Assembly (NCBI RefSeq): GCF_002366715.1
Contig: NZ_DFBS01000045.1
Location: 434,001-498,000, forward strand
Length of the DNA: 64,000 nt
DNA from: Halomonas sp. UBA3074
Lineage (GTDB): Bacteria > Pseudomonadota > Gammaproteobacteria > Pseudomonadales > Halomonadaceae
Direction: 5' to 3'
Shown: piece after piece, positions 7,138-16,900 of the stretch
Numbering within the stretch: position 1 is the stretch's first letter
How the letters are laid out: each line of letters starts with the position of its first letter
Position numbers and translations under genes: made by a program
The notes under the pieces: generated by a model
Databases searched by the model: none
What the model was told of the DNA's origin: nothing
What the model saw: the letters and a program-made list of their open reading frames with translations, nothing else

Positions 7138-8404
7138 TTATTGTTTGGCGGGTGAAGGAAGCGTATCGCTCAGCGTAGCGTGTTTTAAACGCAGCAGCAC
7201 GGCATAGCTGCCCGCGGCTACCGCCACCCCCACTAAGGGCGGCAATAAAGGTGAAAAGTAGGCCGCGCCAGCCCCTATCGCATAGGCGGCTAACCCGCGG
7301 CGATTGAAATCGGGTAATCGAGCAGCGTTTAGCTCGGGGTAGCGGCCTTTATGCTTGAGCCAGAAATCCGCCATGATCACCCCGCCCATGGGGGGGAATA
7401 AAGGTGCCAAGCAGTACCAGAAAAGGGATAAGCAGATTGTACATACCGCCGACCGCGAGCACCGTACCAATGGCAGCCCCTGCTACGGTGACCAAGCGGC
7501 GCTTTTCAGTACGCAGCAAATTGCAGCCCGCCACCGCGAAGTTGTAAATAGTGTTGTCCTGGGTCGTCCAAATATTGAGAAACAGCATGAGTACGGCAAT
7601 AGACACGAACCCTTGAGCGATCAGCACATCCACGATATCCGCCTGCTGGTAAATCATGGTGCCGAGCGCGCCTGTCAGGACCATTAAGCCGTTACCCACA
7701 AAAAACGCTGCCAGGGTCGCGATAACAGCCGTTTTAGGTGTTTTGGCAAAACGGCTCCAGTTGGTGGCTTGAGTGCCACCGCTAATAAAGGTGCCGATGA
7801 TGACCGTCACCGCTGCTGCCACACTCATACTCTCCGAGGGCGTTTGTTGGCTTAACCCGGCAAAGCCGCGCACATCGACGAGCCCTGTGAATAGACTGAT
7901 CAAGATAAACAACATCATGGCGGGAACCGCAAAGCGCGACAGCCAATCCATTCCTTTGTAACCGATCATGGCGGTCACACAGAAGCCAAAACCAAAAAGC
8001 ACCATTAAGGGGATTTCCAACCATTCAGGCATCCCCGTGGTGCGTACCAGTACCAGCGCGATGGTTGCTGTCCCCCACGCATACCAGCCGATTTGGGTAA
8101 AACCGAGGATAACATCGGAGAGTTTGCTGCCTTTTTCGCCAAAACAGAAGCGCCCCATCAGCACCGAATTCAGCCCACTTTTACAGGCGATATAGGCAAG
8201 CGCTGCGGCATACGTGCCCAGCAGCAAATTGCCTATGAGTATGATCCATAACAGCTGACCAATCGGGAACGCTTGGCCCAAGGAGCCACCCGCCCACATG
8301 GTCGCGGTAAAAAAGGTAAAGCCGAGCAGTACGGCGGAAGTGGAAAGCAATCCCTTCCGAGCATGGGTAGGGACTTCGCTGAGCGGGTAATCAGACGGGT
8401 GCAT
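7138..8404 (-). pseudogene. codB: codB-like NCS1 nucleobase permease, frameshifted
   Basis: Two overlapping frames together make one CodB-like protein of normal length (about 420 residues). The 5' part (8404 to about 7390) contains GFTFFTATMWAGGSLG, QIGWYAWGTATIA and NWSRFAKTPK up to LLGTFIPP. The natural continuation, MGGVIMADFWLKHKGRYPEL, is in another frame. The break falls in a run of seven G at 7390-7396 on the + strand (C7 in the mRNA); removing one base restores the frame. The ATG at 8404 is preceded by AGGAGG with 5-bp spacing. It forms an operon with codA. The shift could be a genuine lesion, a slippage-based phase switch or a sequencing error. If unrepaired, about the last 90 residues (C-terminal helices) are lost. 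Confidence 0.82.
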
Positions 8405-8407
8405 CAC

Positions 8408-8690
8408 GGCCTCCTAACGTCAGTAAGTAAAGTGATTTTCTAATGACTTACTAGCAAAAGATGTGCCAAAAATAATTAGCCATCACGATGTGCAAAGCGA
8501 GGTTTTAAAACATACTCACTCTGTTTATTGATACTTTATTAAATAAAAGCTAATTATTTTGTCTTATTTACCGATATAAACAGTATGCAAAAACGATTCG
8601 TAAAGATTTATGTGTACATAAAAGAGTATTGCTTAGCGCAATGACTAATTAATGTAGCCATTACGTGGTGGCGATAAGGAACCCGACTAA
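8408..8690. promoter_or_regulatory. AT-rich divergent promoter region, codBA / cyclase operon
   Basis: This 283-bp intergenic stretch is clearly AT-richer than its flanks and must hold promoters for codBA (leftward) and the diguanylate cyclase (rightward). An inverted repeat TTATGT-GT-ACATAA at 8608-8621 is a possible regulator site. No small gene is apparent. Confidence 0.4.
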
Positions 8691-10136
8691 ATGCAAGAAC
8701 CGCCGCCTGTGAAGGCTCTATTACCTACCGCTAACCTGCCCTGGCACCGTTCGCTGGTCGGGAAATTGGTCATTTTTATGCTGTTGGGCGTGCTGTTTGC
8801 CTATTTGATGGGTGCGTTATCAGGTTTTTTGATGGTGGAACGGGGCGCGCGCGAACAGTGGTGGCGTGAAGCGCAGGTGAACACCCAAATCGTCAGTGCC
8901 ACTATCCGGCGTATTTATACCTCTGTGGCGGTTAAAACAGACGATACAGGGCAGGTGACGCATATTATCTCACCACGCGCGATTGGCGATGAAGAGTCCG
9001 TGCTTGAAACCGGTTTTAGCCCCGTTGATGTATTAGCATTAGCCAGTGCCCAAACGCGCAACAATGTTTGGTTATTTGCCGAGTCTCCGCAAGGAACACT
9101 AGAGATGATGGCAGATGCCCGTAATACAGCAGAATCTACCGCTAAACTGGCGGTGAGTACTTGGCGGGCCATGGCGCAAGCGGCTGACTTTTACGTGGGG
9201 TTTGCCCGCATTGGTAATGAAGAGCATTTTATTAGTTCACTGCCGATTGTGACCTCTGAAGGCCAGTTACTGGGTGTGGTGGTGTCCACCATTGGGCAGA
9301 AAGCGTCTCTTTATCAGATACGTAACGATTTAATCCAAAAAGCGTTTTTGGCGCTTCTAGCGGTACTGGTCGCCACGGCGTTGCTGTTAAGTATTTTGAT
9401 GCGACGATTATTTAGACCCGTGCCTGTATTGGTACGAGTGCTAACCGCTATCGCAAAAAACCAAACGCAAATCACTACGCCTTATACGCATCGCAAGGAT
9501 GAGATTGGCCGCATGGCAAATGCCATCGATGCCCTGCGCAAAAAGGTGATTGAACGTGAGCATCTGCTTGATGTGAAAGATGAGGCCCTGCGTTTTCAGC
9601 ACCTTGCCCATCACGATGAATTAACCAAGTTACCTAACCGTATACAGCTGAATGAGGCTTTAAAAGCGGCGGTGCACTCACTGCTTCAAGGGGACGTATT
9701 TAACGTCATGCTGTTCGACCTTGATCACTTCAAAGAAGTAAACGATAGCTTGGGCCATGCGGCCGGCGATGCGCTATTGATAGAAGCCAGCCAGCGAGTG
9801 CAGGGGTTGCTGACAGATAACGACTTGGTGGCCCGCTTAGGCGGCGATGAATTCGCCATCATTCAGCGCGTATCGCGTCATGCGCAGGAAGAGGCTAAGA
9901 CGTTGGCGGGCCAAATTGTTGCCACGCTACATGCACCTTTCCACATCGATTTGCAGGTCATCCAAATAGGCGTGAGCGTGGGTATAGCGACGGCACCCTC
10001 CGATGGTGATGACAGCTATGAGCTGCTACGTAACGCCGATATTGCGCTATATGCCGCCAAGGCGGAAGGACGCGATCGCTACAGACTGTTCACCCCTGGG
10101 ATGAAGATGGCGCCCACTACGGTTAGGGAGAGATGA
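8691..10136 (+). CDS. Membrane-bound diguanylate cyclase with periplasmic sensor
   Basis: The 481 residues show TM1 (about 22-48), a periplasmic sensor of about 165 residues, TM2 (about 216-238), HAMP (about 239-292) and a GGDEF domain (about 303-470). The active-site motif GGDEF (384-388) is intact, with DLDHFKEVNDSLGH upstream, so GTP to c-di-GMP synthesis is expected. The inhibitory I-site position reads TDND (375-378) instead of RxxD, so product inhibition at that site is unlikely. The stop is followed within 3 bp by the first of two genes for GltI-like binding proteins, which implies co-translation. The periplasmic domain may therefore sense a binding protein-ligand complex. Confidence 0.92.
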   Translation: MQEPPPVKALLPTANLPWHRSLVGKLVIFMLLGVLFAYLMGALSGFLMVERGAREQWWREAQVNTQIVSATIRRIYTSVAVKTDDTGQVTHIISPRAIGDEESVLETGFSPVDVLALASAQTRNNVWLFAESPQGTLEMMADARNTAESTAKLAVSTWRAMAQAADFYVGFARIGNEEHFISSLPIVTSEGQLLGVVVSTIGQKASLYQIRNDLIQKAFLALLAVLVATALLLSILMRRLFRPVPVLVRVLTAIAKNQTQITTPYTHRKDEIGRMANAIDALRKKVIEREHLLDVKDEALRFQHLAHHDELTKLPNRIQLNEALKAAVHSLLQGDVFNVMLFDLDHFKEVNDSLGHAAGDALLIEASQRVQGLLTDNDLVARLGGDEFAIIQRVSRHAQEEAKTLAGQIVATLHAPFHIDLQVIQIGVSVGIATAPSDGDDSYELLRNADIALYAAKAEGRDRYRLFTPGMKMAPTTVRER

Positions 10137-10139
10137 ATA

Positions 10140-11063
10140 ATGCACTGGTTAGCCGTTCTGATGGTAGGTACGTTGAGTTGGCAAAGTTCAGCCGTTGCCA
10201 GTAATGCGCACATAGACAACTCGCCGACATTGGCGCGTATTGCCTCAACGGGCGAAATTTCCATTGGGCATCGAACCAGCGAGATACCCTTTTCCTATGA
10301 AGTGGACGGTCAACCAACCGGCTACGCGGTTGACCTTTGTCTACAGGTTGTCGAAGGGCTGCAGGACGCGTTGGGTTTAACCGATATCCGCGTGAACTAT
10401 GTGCCGGTGACGCCTGCCAATCGATTTATATTGGTGCGTAACGGTGATGTGGATATTGAGTGTGGCGTGACCACCAATACGGCCGAACGTCGCCGTCAAG
10501 CGGCTTTCTCCTACCCGAATTTTTTAACAGCTACACGCTATGTATCGCTCGCCGAGCAGAAGATGGATAGCGTTCAGGATTTAGCGGGCCGCAGCGTGGT
10601 ATCCACCACGGGTACCATCAATATCGGTCAGCTTAATGAGCTCAACCGCACTGAAGAGTTGAATATCGCAGTCATGTTAAGCCGAAACCATGAAGAAGCC
10701 TTCGCCATGGTGGCTTCGGGGCAGGCATCGGCGTTTGTGATGGATGAGATATTACTAGCGGGGTTGGTGTCGTCAGCCTCAGACCCTGCCGCTTTTCATA
10801 TTTCGCAAGCAACGCTAAGCAGTGCTGAGCCGTATGGCTTAATGATGCCAGCTGACGACCCTATTTTTGTTGAATGGGTCAATCAGCAGCTAAGCACGTT
10901 TTATCAAAGTGAAGGCATCCAGGCCCTCTATGATAAATGGTTTTTACAGCCTGTTCCCCCGGATAACCGTGTGCTGAATTTGCCGCTAGCGCCAGCGCTT
11001 GCCGCTATATTTGCCAATCCTGAGCAGTACGTACAACAAAACTTAGCGCCGCACGCAGAGTAA
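10140..11063 (+). CDS. GltI-like periplasmic solute-binding protein (first of pair)
   Basis: The 307 residues comprise a Sec signal peptide (about 1-21, ending AVA-SN) and a SBP_bac_3 bilobed domain. Segments IGHRTSEIPFSYEVDGQPTG, DVDIECGVTTNTAERRR, LAGRSVVSTTGTINI and YDKWF match the glutamate/aspartate-binding GltI type. GGAGAG at 10127-10132 gives 7-bp spacing to this ATG, 3 bp after the cyclase stop. No permease or ATPase gene is nearby, so a sensory role with the adjacent cyclase is more likely than transport. It is clearly paralogous to the next gene. Ligand inferred: an acidic or polar amino acid. Confidence 0.88.
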   Translation: MHWLAVLMVGTLSWQSSAVASNAHIDNSPTLARIASTGEISIGHRTSEIPFSYEVDGQPTGYAVDLCLQVVEGLQDALGLTDIRVNYVPVTPANRFILVRNGDVDIECGVTTNTAERRRQAAFSYPNFLTATRYVSLAEQKMDSVQDLAGRSVVSTTGTINIGQLNELNRTEELNIAVMLSRNHEEAFAMVASGQASAFVMDEILLAGLVSSASDPAAFHISQATLSSAEPYGLMMPADDPIFVEWVNQQLSTFYQSEGIQALYDKWFLQPVPPDNRVLNLPLAPALAAIFANPEQYVQQNLAPHAE

Positions 11064-11073
11064 AAGGAGAGAG

Positions 11074-11982
11074 ATGATGCGCCAGAGGACACGCGTCGGG
11101 TGGTGTAGCTTGCTAATATGGCTGCTAGCGGGTGGTTCCGCCCATGCCGGGCAACCCTTAAATACACTCGAACGACTCAAGGAGACGGGCGTACTGCGTG
11201 TGGGATACGGTGATACCGCTCCCTTCTCGTATGTCGATGATCAAGGCGAGGTGGTCGGCTACTCTATCGATATTTGCCAACGGCTAGCCGGGCAGTTGCA
11301 GCGGCAATTGGCTATTCCGGCGCTTGAAATCACCTATGTTCCGCGCACGCCAAGCAACCGTATTCAACTGCTTAACAGTGGCGATATCGATATTGAGTGT
11401 AATGCCAGTACAAACAACGAAGAGCGCCGACGCAGTGCACAGTTTGCACTGAGCCACTATTTTGTATCCGTGCGCTATGTGGCACTGAAATCGAACGGGT
11501 TTACCACGCTAGAAGATTTGTCCGGGCGCAGCGTGAGTGTGGCGCGCGGCACCGTTAATGTCAGCCAGATCAACCAAGCAAACCGCGAACAGCAGCTAAA
11601 CTTATCGGTGGTGCCGGTGGAAACACTGCAAGGCGCGTTTGATTTGGTGGCCGAGGGGCGCGTAGCCGCCTTTGCGATGGACGATGTGCTGCTCAGCGCC
11701 ATGATCGCAGAGTCAGATGAGCCTCAAGCCTATGTGCTTTCAGAGGAGGCCATCACCTCGACAGAGCCACTTGGTTTTATGATGCGCCTTGAAGATGACG
11801 CCTTCGCCGTCGAGGTCAATAAAGCCCTCGAGCATATCTACACGAACCCAGAGATGCCGCTGCTTTACTATCAATGGTTTCAGCAGCCTTTGCCGGGTAA
11901 AGACATTACCCTAGATATACCCATGAGCGAGGTGTTGGCTGAACACTTTACGGCCCTACGCACTATGGCTTTACAAGAATGA
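11074..11982 (+). CDS. GltI-like periplasmic solute-binding protein (second of pair)
   Basis: The 302-residue paralogue of the preceding gene arose by tandem duplication: shared blocks include DIDIECNASTNNEERRR, LSGRSVSVARGTVN and AFAMDDVLL. The signal peptide ends AHA-GQ near residue 25. AAGGAG precedes two adjacent ATGs (11074 and 11077); either could be used. It lies 10 bp after the first copy and completes the cyclase-SBP-SBP operon. Divergence around the ligand pocket suggests a different ligand or affinity. No transport partner is seen. Confidence 0.88.
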   Translation: MMRQRTRVGWCSLLIWLLAGGSAHAGQPLNTLERLKETGVLRVGYGDTAPFSYVDDQGEVVGYSIDICQRLAGQLQRQLAIPALEITYVPRTPSNRIQLLNSGDIDIECNASTNNEERRRSAQFALSHYFVSVRYVALKSNGFTTLEDLSGRSVSVARGTVNVSQINQANREQQLNLSVVPVETLQGAFDLVAEGRVAAFAMDDVLLSAMIAESDEPQAYVLSEEAITSTEPLGFMMRLEDDAFAVEVNKALEHIYTNPEMPLLYYQWFQQPLPGKDITLDIPMSEVLAEHFTALRTMALQE

Positions 11983-12032
11983 TGGTTTTAAAAAAGTGTC
12001 GGTTTTATAAAGGTAATAGCTTTAAGAAGGTA

Positions 12033-12048
12033 ACGCTTTTAAAAGCGT
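12033..12048. repeat. 16-bp perfect palindrome between convergent genes
   Basis: ACGCTTTTAAAAGCGT reads identically on both strands in the 88-bp gap between the second binding protein and the TetR gene. It lacks a loop, so it may be a protein site or part of a bidirectional termination region. Confidence 0.3.
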
Positions 12049-12070
12049 ATTGGCACGTATTAGCGCAGCG

Positions 12071-12694
12071 TTAAGTGGTTTGTGTATTTAGCACTCCGCG
12101 CATTAACGTCTCGACAATACCCTCACATTCAGCCGCCAGTGAGTACTCTTGAGGGTCTTGTAGCCAGTCAAAACAGACCCCGATCAAAAAGCCATGAAAC
12201 TGTCGGCGGGCACTAGCGGGAGAGAGGTCCGCGCGTAAGTTGCCGGCTGTCTGCACCTGTTCGAACAACCATTCAATGAGCGCTTCGGCGTGTTCTGAGA
12301 GCCGCGTTATCATGCTGATATGCGGATGATCGTCTTCGAGCTTTTCACAGCGGTGTAGCACAATCGTCGCTGCTCTTTGTAGCGGCAAATCGTGACAAAT
12401 AGTGGCTAACGAGCGTTGGGCGATGACCCGTAGACATTCAGTCGGCGAGTCGGCAAGCCGCTTGACGGCGTCTTCAACGATGCCATCCAGTGGTCCTCTT
12501 ACCCGCTCCAGCAGCGCATCGAATACCGCCGCTTTATCTTCAAAGTGCCAATAAATAGCGCCTCGCGTCACGCCCGCCGCCTGCGCAATGTGGGCCAAGG
12601 TGGTGCGCGAAACGCCTTGAGCGAGAAATGTCTTTTCCGCAGCATCAAGAATCGCTTCGCGTGTTCGTTCTGCTTCAGCCTTTCGACGGGACAT
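12071..12694 (-). CDS. TetR/AcrR family transcriptional repressor
   Basis: The ATG at 12694 has AGGAG 7 bp upstream; a longer reading would begin inside the operator-like palindrome. The 207 residues have an N-terminal TetR HTH (RTREAILDAAEKTFLAQGVSR, TLAHIAQAAGVTRGAIYWHF) and an AcrR-type ligand domain (TTLAHIAQAAGVTRGAIYWHFEDK-like start, then the LxxRxxxPLDG and CDLPLQRAAT region typical of TetR_C_2/AcrR proteins). It is divergent from an RND efflux pair, so it most likely represses that operon and itself from the palindrome at 12767-12808, with drug-like inducers. Confidence 0.9.
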   Translation of the reverse strand: MSRRKAEAERTREAILDAAEKTFLAQGVSRTTLAHIAQAAGVTRGAIYWHFEDKAAVFDALLERVRGPLDGIVEDAVKRLADSPTECLRVIAQRSLATICHDLPLQRAATIVLHRCEKLEDDHPHISMITRLSEHAEALIEWLFEQVQTAGNLRADLSPASARRQFHGFLIGVCFDWLQDPQEYSLAAECEGIVETLMRGVLNTQTT

Positions 12695-12766
12695 AGCGAC
12701 TCCTGTTAATAGCATTAGCGGTATTTTGGCACTGAAAGATAGCAATGTCGCCGCGTGGTGATTATT

Positions 12767-12808
12767 ATACACATTCACTGACATTCATGAATGTCAGTGA
12801 ATGTGTAT
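12767..12808. promoter_or_regulatory. 42-bp perfect palindrome, presumed TetR operator
   Basis: Each 21-bp arm is the exact reverse complement of the other, with the centre between 12787 and 12788 (core GACATTCATGAATGTC, outer arms ATACACATTCACT / AGTGAATGTGTAT). It lies between the TetR start (12694) and the RND adaptor start (12875). Within each arm ATTCACTGACATTCA repeats the ATTCA word, so two overlapping repressor dimers could bind. AcrR-type regulators commonly bind palindromes of about 24 bp; this is longer. Confidence 0.85.
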
Positions 12809-12874
12809 CTTATCTGTTCTGTGGATCGAATTCAGGTTTACAACGCTGCACTGCCCGTCATCAAGGAGCCTGCC

Positions 12875-13969
12875 GTGCCCGCTACTCTACTTCGCCTACT
12901 GCCAATCACACTGGCTTTGCTTATGCTGATGGGTTGCGAGCAGCCTCAGGCACCATCAAGTGACACGACCAGGCCCGTTAAATTAATGACCTTGGCGTCG
13001 GCCAATGCTGACGCCTTACGGCAATTCCCAGCGCGGGTAGAAGCTTCCAAGCGCAGTAATCTGTCGTTTCGGATGGCCGGGGAATTGTTGGCGCTCAATG
13101 TCAGCCCGGGTCAACGAGTGAGCGAAGGCGAGGTAATTGCGCGTATTGATGATCGCAATGCCCAGAGCGAGTTGGATAGTGCTCGCTCGCGCTTGGAGTT
13201 GGCTGAGGCAATGCTAGAACGTATGCGCTATACCTTGGAGCGCGGCGCCGTCAGCCAATCCCAGTTTGATGAGGCGGAGAGTGAGTGGCGGGCTGCCCGG
13301 GCGACGTTTGAGCAGGCCCAAGAGCAGGTATCGCATACCCAGCTACGCGCTCCCTACGATGGCGTGATCGCCCAAGTGCCGGTTGATAATCGTCAGATTG
13401 TGCAGGTGCAGGAAACGGTGGCGGTCATTCAGCAGCCAGGGCAGTTAGATGTGGTCTTTCATCTCCCCGAGCAAATTGTTCAGCGCATGCCGCGCAATGA
13501 CGGCTCGCCCCTAGGCGATGAGTTGGCCTATGAAGTGCGTTTCGGCAACAGCGACAAACCCTATCTTGCCCAGTTAGCCTCCTATACCACCCAAGCTAGC
13601 GCGCAGAGCTTGGCTTATGAAATCACGCTGACCCTTCCCCAGCCCGATGACATCACCTTGTTGGATGGCATGAGCGCCAATGTGCGGCTCGATTTGAGCG
13701 CATTGCAGCCTAACGCGGCGACACCGGTTTGGCATTTGCCGCCTGAAGCGGTGAGCTATGCGGGTGACGATCCCGACCAAGCCCAGGTCTGGCGGTATAC
13801 CGGTGAAGATCATGTTGAGGCAGTGCCCGTCAGCGTAGGGCCATTAACGTCGCAAGGGCTGGAAGTGAGCGGTGATTTGGCCGCCGGGGAGCGCATTGTG
13901 GCGGCGGGGGCTCACCGCGTGACGGCAGATATCAAAGTGACGCCGTGGGAAAAGGAGCAGGGGCTATAA
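12875..13969 (+). CDS. RND efflux periplasmic adaptor lipoprotein
   Basis: The GTG at 12875 is preferred, with AAGGAG 6 bp upstream; the longer ATG reading starts inside the palindrome. The 364-residue product begins with a lipoprotein signal (LLRLLPITLALLMLMGC, lipobox LMGC near residue 20). It has the membrane-fusion-protein order: barrel-sandwich half-motif (NLSFRMAGELLALNVSPGQ), alpha hairpin (about 85-150, LERGAVSQSQFDEAESEW), second lipoyl half (THTQLRAPYDGVIAQV) and beta-barrel domains. It bridges the RND pump to an outer-membrane channel. The pump gene starts 1 bp after its stop. No outer-membrane factor gene is adjacent, so a TolC encoded elsewhere is probably used. Confidence 0.92.
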   Translation: MPATLLRLLPITLALLMLMGCEQPQAPSSDTTRPVKLMTLASANADALRQFPARVEASKRSNLSFRMAGELLALNVSPGQRVSEGEVIARIDDRNAQSELDSARSRLELAEAMLERMRYTLERGAVSQSQFDEAESEWRAARATFEQAQEQVSHTQLRAPYDGVIAQVPVDNRQIVQVQETVAVIQQPGQLDVVFHLPEQIVQRMPRNDGSPLGDELAYEVRFGNSDKPYLAQLASYTTQASAQSLAYEITLTLPQPDDITLLDGMSANVRLDLSALQPNAATPVWHLPPEAVSYAGDDPDQAQVWRYTGEDHVEAVPVSVGPLTSQGLEVSGDLAAGERIVAAGAHRVTADIKVTPWEKEQGL

Positions 13970-13970
13970 C

Positions 13971-16900
13971 ATGGTCGACTACTTTTTACGCCACCGGGCG
14001 GCCAGCTATTTAATGACCGTGGTACTTCTGGCCGGCGGTGCGCTGTCATTTCTGGGGATGGGCCAGCTTGAGTTTCCCGAATTCACTATTCGTAATGCCC
14101 TCATTACCACGCAATATCCCGGCGCGACCCCTGAAGAGGTCGAGCAGGAAGTGACATCGACGCTAGAGCAGTCCATTCAGGAGATGTCATCGATCAAGCG
14201 GATCAGTTCGGTCAGCTCCGATGGTCTCTCGCAAATTACCGTGGAGCTCGAAAGCACCGTCCAGAATGAAGAGCTCGAACAGCTTTGGGATTCACTGCGC
14301 CGTAAAGTGCAGGATGCCCAGGCCGCCTTACCGCCTGGGGCCAGCCAATCCCGCGTCAACGACGACTTTGGCGATGTGTTTGGCTTTATGGTCAACCTCA
14401 CTGGTGAAGGGTACAGCATGCCTGACTTGGCCGACCATGCGGACTTTCTCAAACGTGAGCTGACCCTGGTGGAAGGGGTCGAGAAAGTATCGTTGGGGGG
14501 GGAGCAAGAGGAGCGCATTTATATTGAAGTCGACCGTGAGCGTTTACGCGCGCTAAATATCCCGCTCACCCGGCTGCAACAGTTGCTGGATACCCAAAAC
14601 GCCGTGGCCGATGCCGGGCACCTCAAGCAGGATGGTCGACGTTTCCGTATTACCCCAACGGGCAGTGCAGCGAATATCGATGACCTGCGTGCGCTGATCG
14701 TCAGCGAAGGCGATGGCGAGTTAGTGCGATTGAGCGATATCGCCGACGTGAGCCGCGAGCTGGCCGAACAGCCCCAGCAGCTCTACCGCGATATGGGCCG
14801 GCCAGCCATCTCGCTGGGCATCTCGTTTGAAAGCGGTGTCAACGTGGTTGAGGTCGGCGAACACTTACAGCAGCGGCTGGATGAACTCCAAGCGCGCACG
14901 CCCCTGGGAATGGAACTGAACATCGTCTACAACCAGCCTGAGGTAGTGGATGAGGCGGTGTCTGGTTTCCTGGTGAGCCTGATTCAGGCGGTGGCCATCG
15001 TCATTGTGGTGCTGATGCTGTTTATGGGGTGGCGCAGCGGTCTGTTGATGGGGTTTATCCTGCTGATTACGATTATCGGCACGTTCATGATGATGCGCTT
15101 TCATGGGCTGCAACTGGAGAAAATCTCCCTCGGGGCGCTGATTATTGCGCTAGGCATGCTGGTGGATAACGCCATCGTGGTGACCGAAGGCATGCTGGTG
15201 GGTTTGAAGCGTGGTCATACGATTCGCGATTCAGCGCACCAAGTGATCCGCCAAAATGCTTGGCCGTTGCTGGCCGCCACGCTGATCGCCATCGCTGCGT
15301 TTGCGCCTATTGGTTTATCGCCGGACACGACCGGCGAATTTATCGGCTCGCTATTCTTTGTGCTGCTTTACTCGCTGCTGCTGAGCTGGATCACGGCACT
15401 GACGTTAACGCCTTTTTACTTCAAGCTTTTTTTCCGCAATATCACGCCTGGCGATGGTCAAGAAGACCCCTACAAAGGGATTGTTTATCGCTGGGTCGCC
15501 AGCGTTATCATCGCCGGGATTCGTTTTCGCTGGGTGACATTGGTATTGGTGGTCATCGGTTTAGCGGGGGCAGTTGTCGGCTTTGGTTCGGTCAAGAACG
15601 CCTTCTTCCCAGCCTCGAACACACCGATCTTTTTTGTCGATTATCGCACGCCGGAAGGCACCGATATCCTCGAAACCCAGCGCCGCGTTAGCGAGCTGGA
15701 AGAGAGTGTGATGGCGATGCCGGGCATTCGTCACCTCACCACGACCGTAGGGGGTGGCGCGCAGCGCTTTACCCTGACTTACTCACCGGAAGACCGCTAC
15801 GCAAGCTATGCACAGCTGATCATTGAAACCGGTGATAAAGCGACTCAGCGCGAACGCATGGCCGATGTAGAAAGGGTAATAAAGCGCGACCATAGCGATA
15901 TCGACTATAAAATAGCGCCGCTGGAAGTCGGCCCTGCGCCCAAAGCCAAGATCGAAGCACGCTTCTATGGCAGCGACCCGCAAGTATTGCGCCAGTTGGG
16001 TGACCAGGTCGAAGCCATGTTTCGCGCGACACCGAACATGACCAGCGTACGTTCGAGTTGGCGTAACCGCGTACAGGCGATTGAACCCGTTTTTCTGGAA
16101 GATACCGCGCGTCGGCTGGGCGTAACACGCGAAGACCTGGCCAGCACACTGGCACTGAGCACCAGTGGCAGCCAAGTGGGCGTTTACCGTGATGGCAGTG
16201 ATCTGATCCCCATGGTGGCGCGGGCTATTCCCGAGCAGCGCCATGATGTGGATAACCTGGGCTCGCTCAATGTCTGGAGCGAAGAGCAAGGGCGCTATAT
16301 TACCGCCGACCAGGTGATTAGCGACATCACCACGCAGGTGACCGACCCGCTGATCATGCGCCGCAATCGTGAGCGCATGCTGGCGGTGTATGGTGAGCCG
16401 GACCCGTTAAGCGGTATCACCGCCGCCAGCGTATTAGCCGAAATCCGCCCTCAAGTGGAAGCATTGGAGCTGCCACCAGGCTACCGGCTGGAGTGGGGCG
16501 GTGAGTACGAAACCGCTGGCGAAGCGCAGAGCGGGCTGTTTGCATCGCTGCCGCTGGGTATCGCGATGATGTTTATTCTGACCGTGGTGCTCTTCAATAA
16601 CTTCCGCCAGCCGCTGGCTATCTGGTCGCTGGTGCCGTTGACGATTATCGGCGTTGTCGGTGCGCTGCTACTCACCGGTTTGCCCTTCTCGTTTATGGCC
16701 CTGCTGGGCACGCTTAGCCTGATTGGTATGGTGATCAAGAATGCCATCGTGCTGGTAGAGGAGATCAACGTGCAATTGCCCCAGCATCAAGACCGCTATC
16801 ACGCGGTGGTGCGGGCAGCGGTGAGCCGGGTACGCCCGGTAGCGATGGCCGCGTTGACCACCATGCTGGGGATGATTCCGCTGATTAGCGATGCCTTCTT

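Noticed and set aside
12791..12874. ATG start of the RND adaptor within the palindrome
   Set aside because: It would add 28 residues before the lipoprotein signal and lacks a ribosome site; GTG at 12875 has AAGGAG at the right distance.
15783..16289. 168-codon open frame antisense to the RND pump gene
   Set aside because: It is a shadow of a conserved coding region with no recognisable domains.
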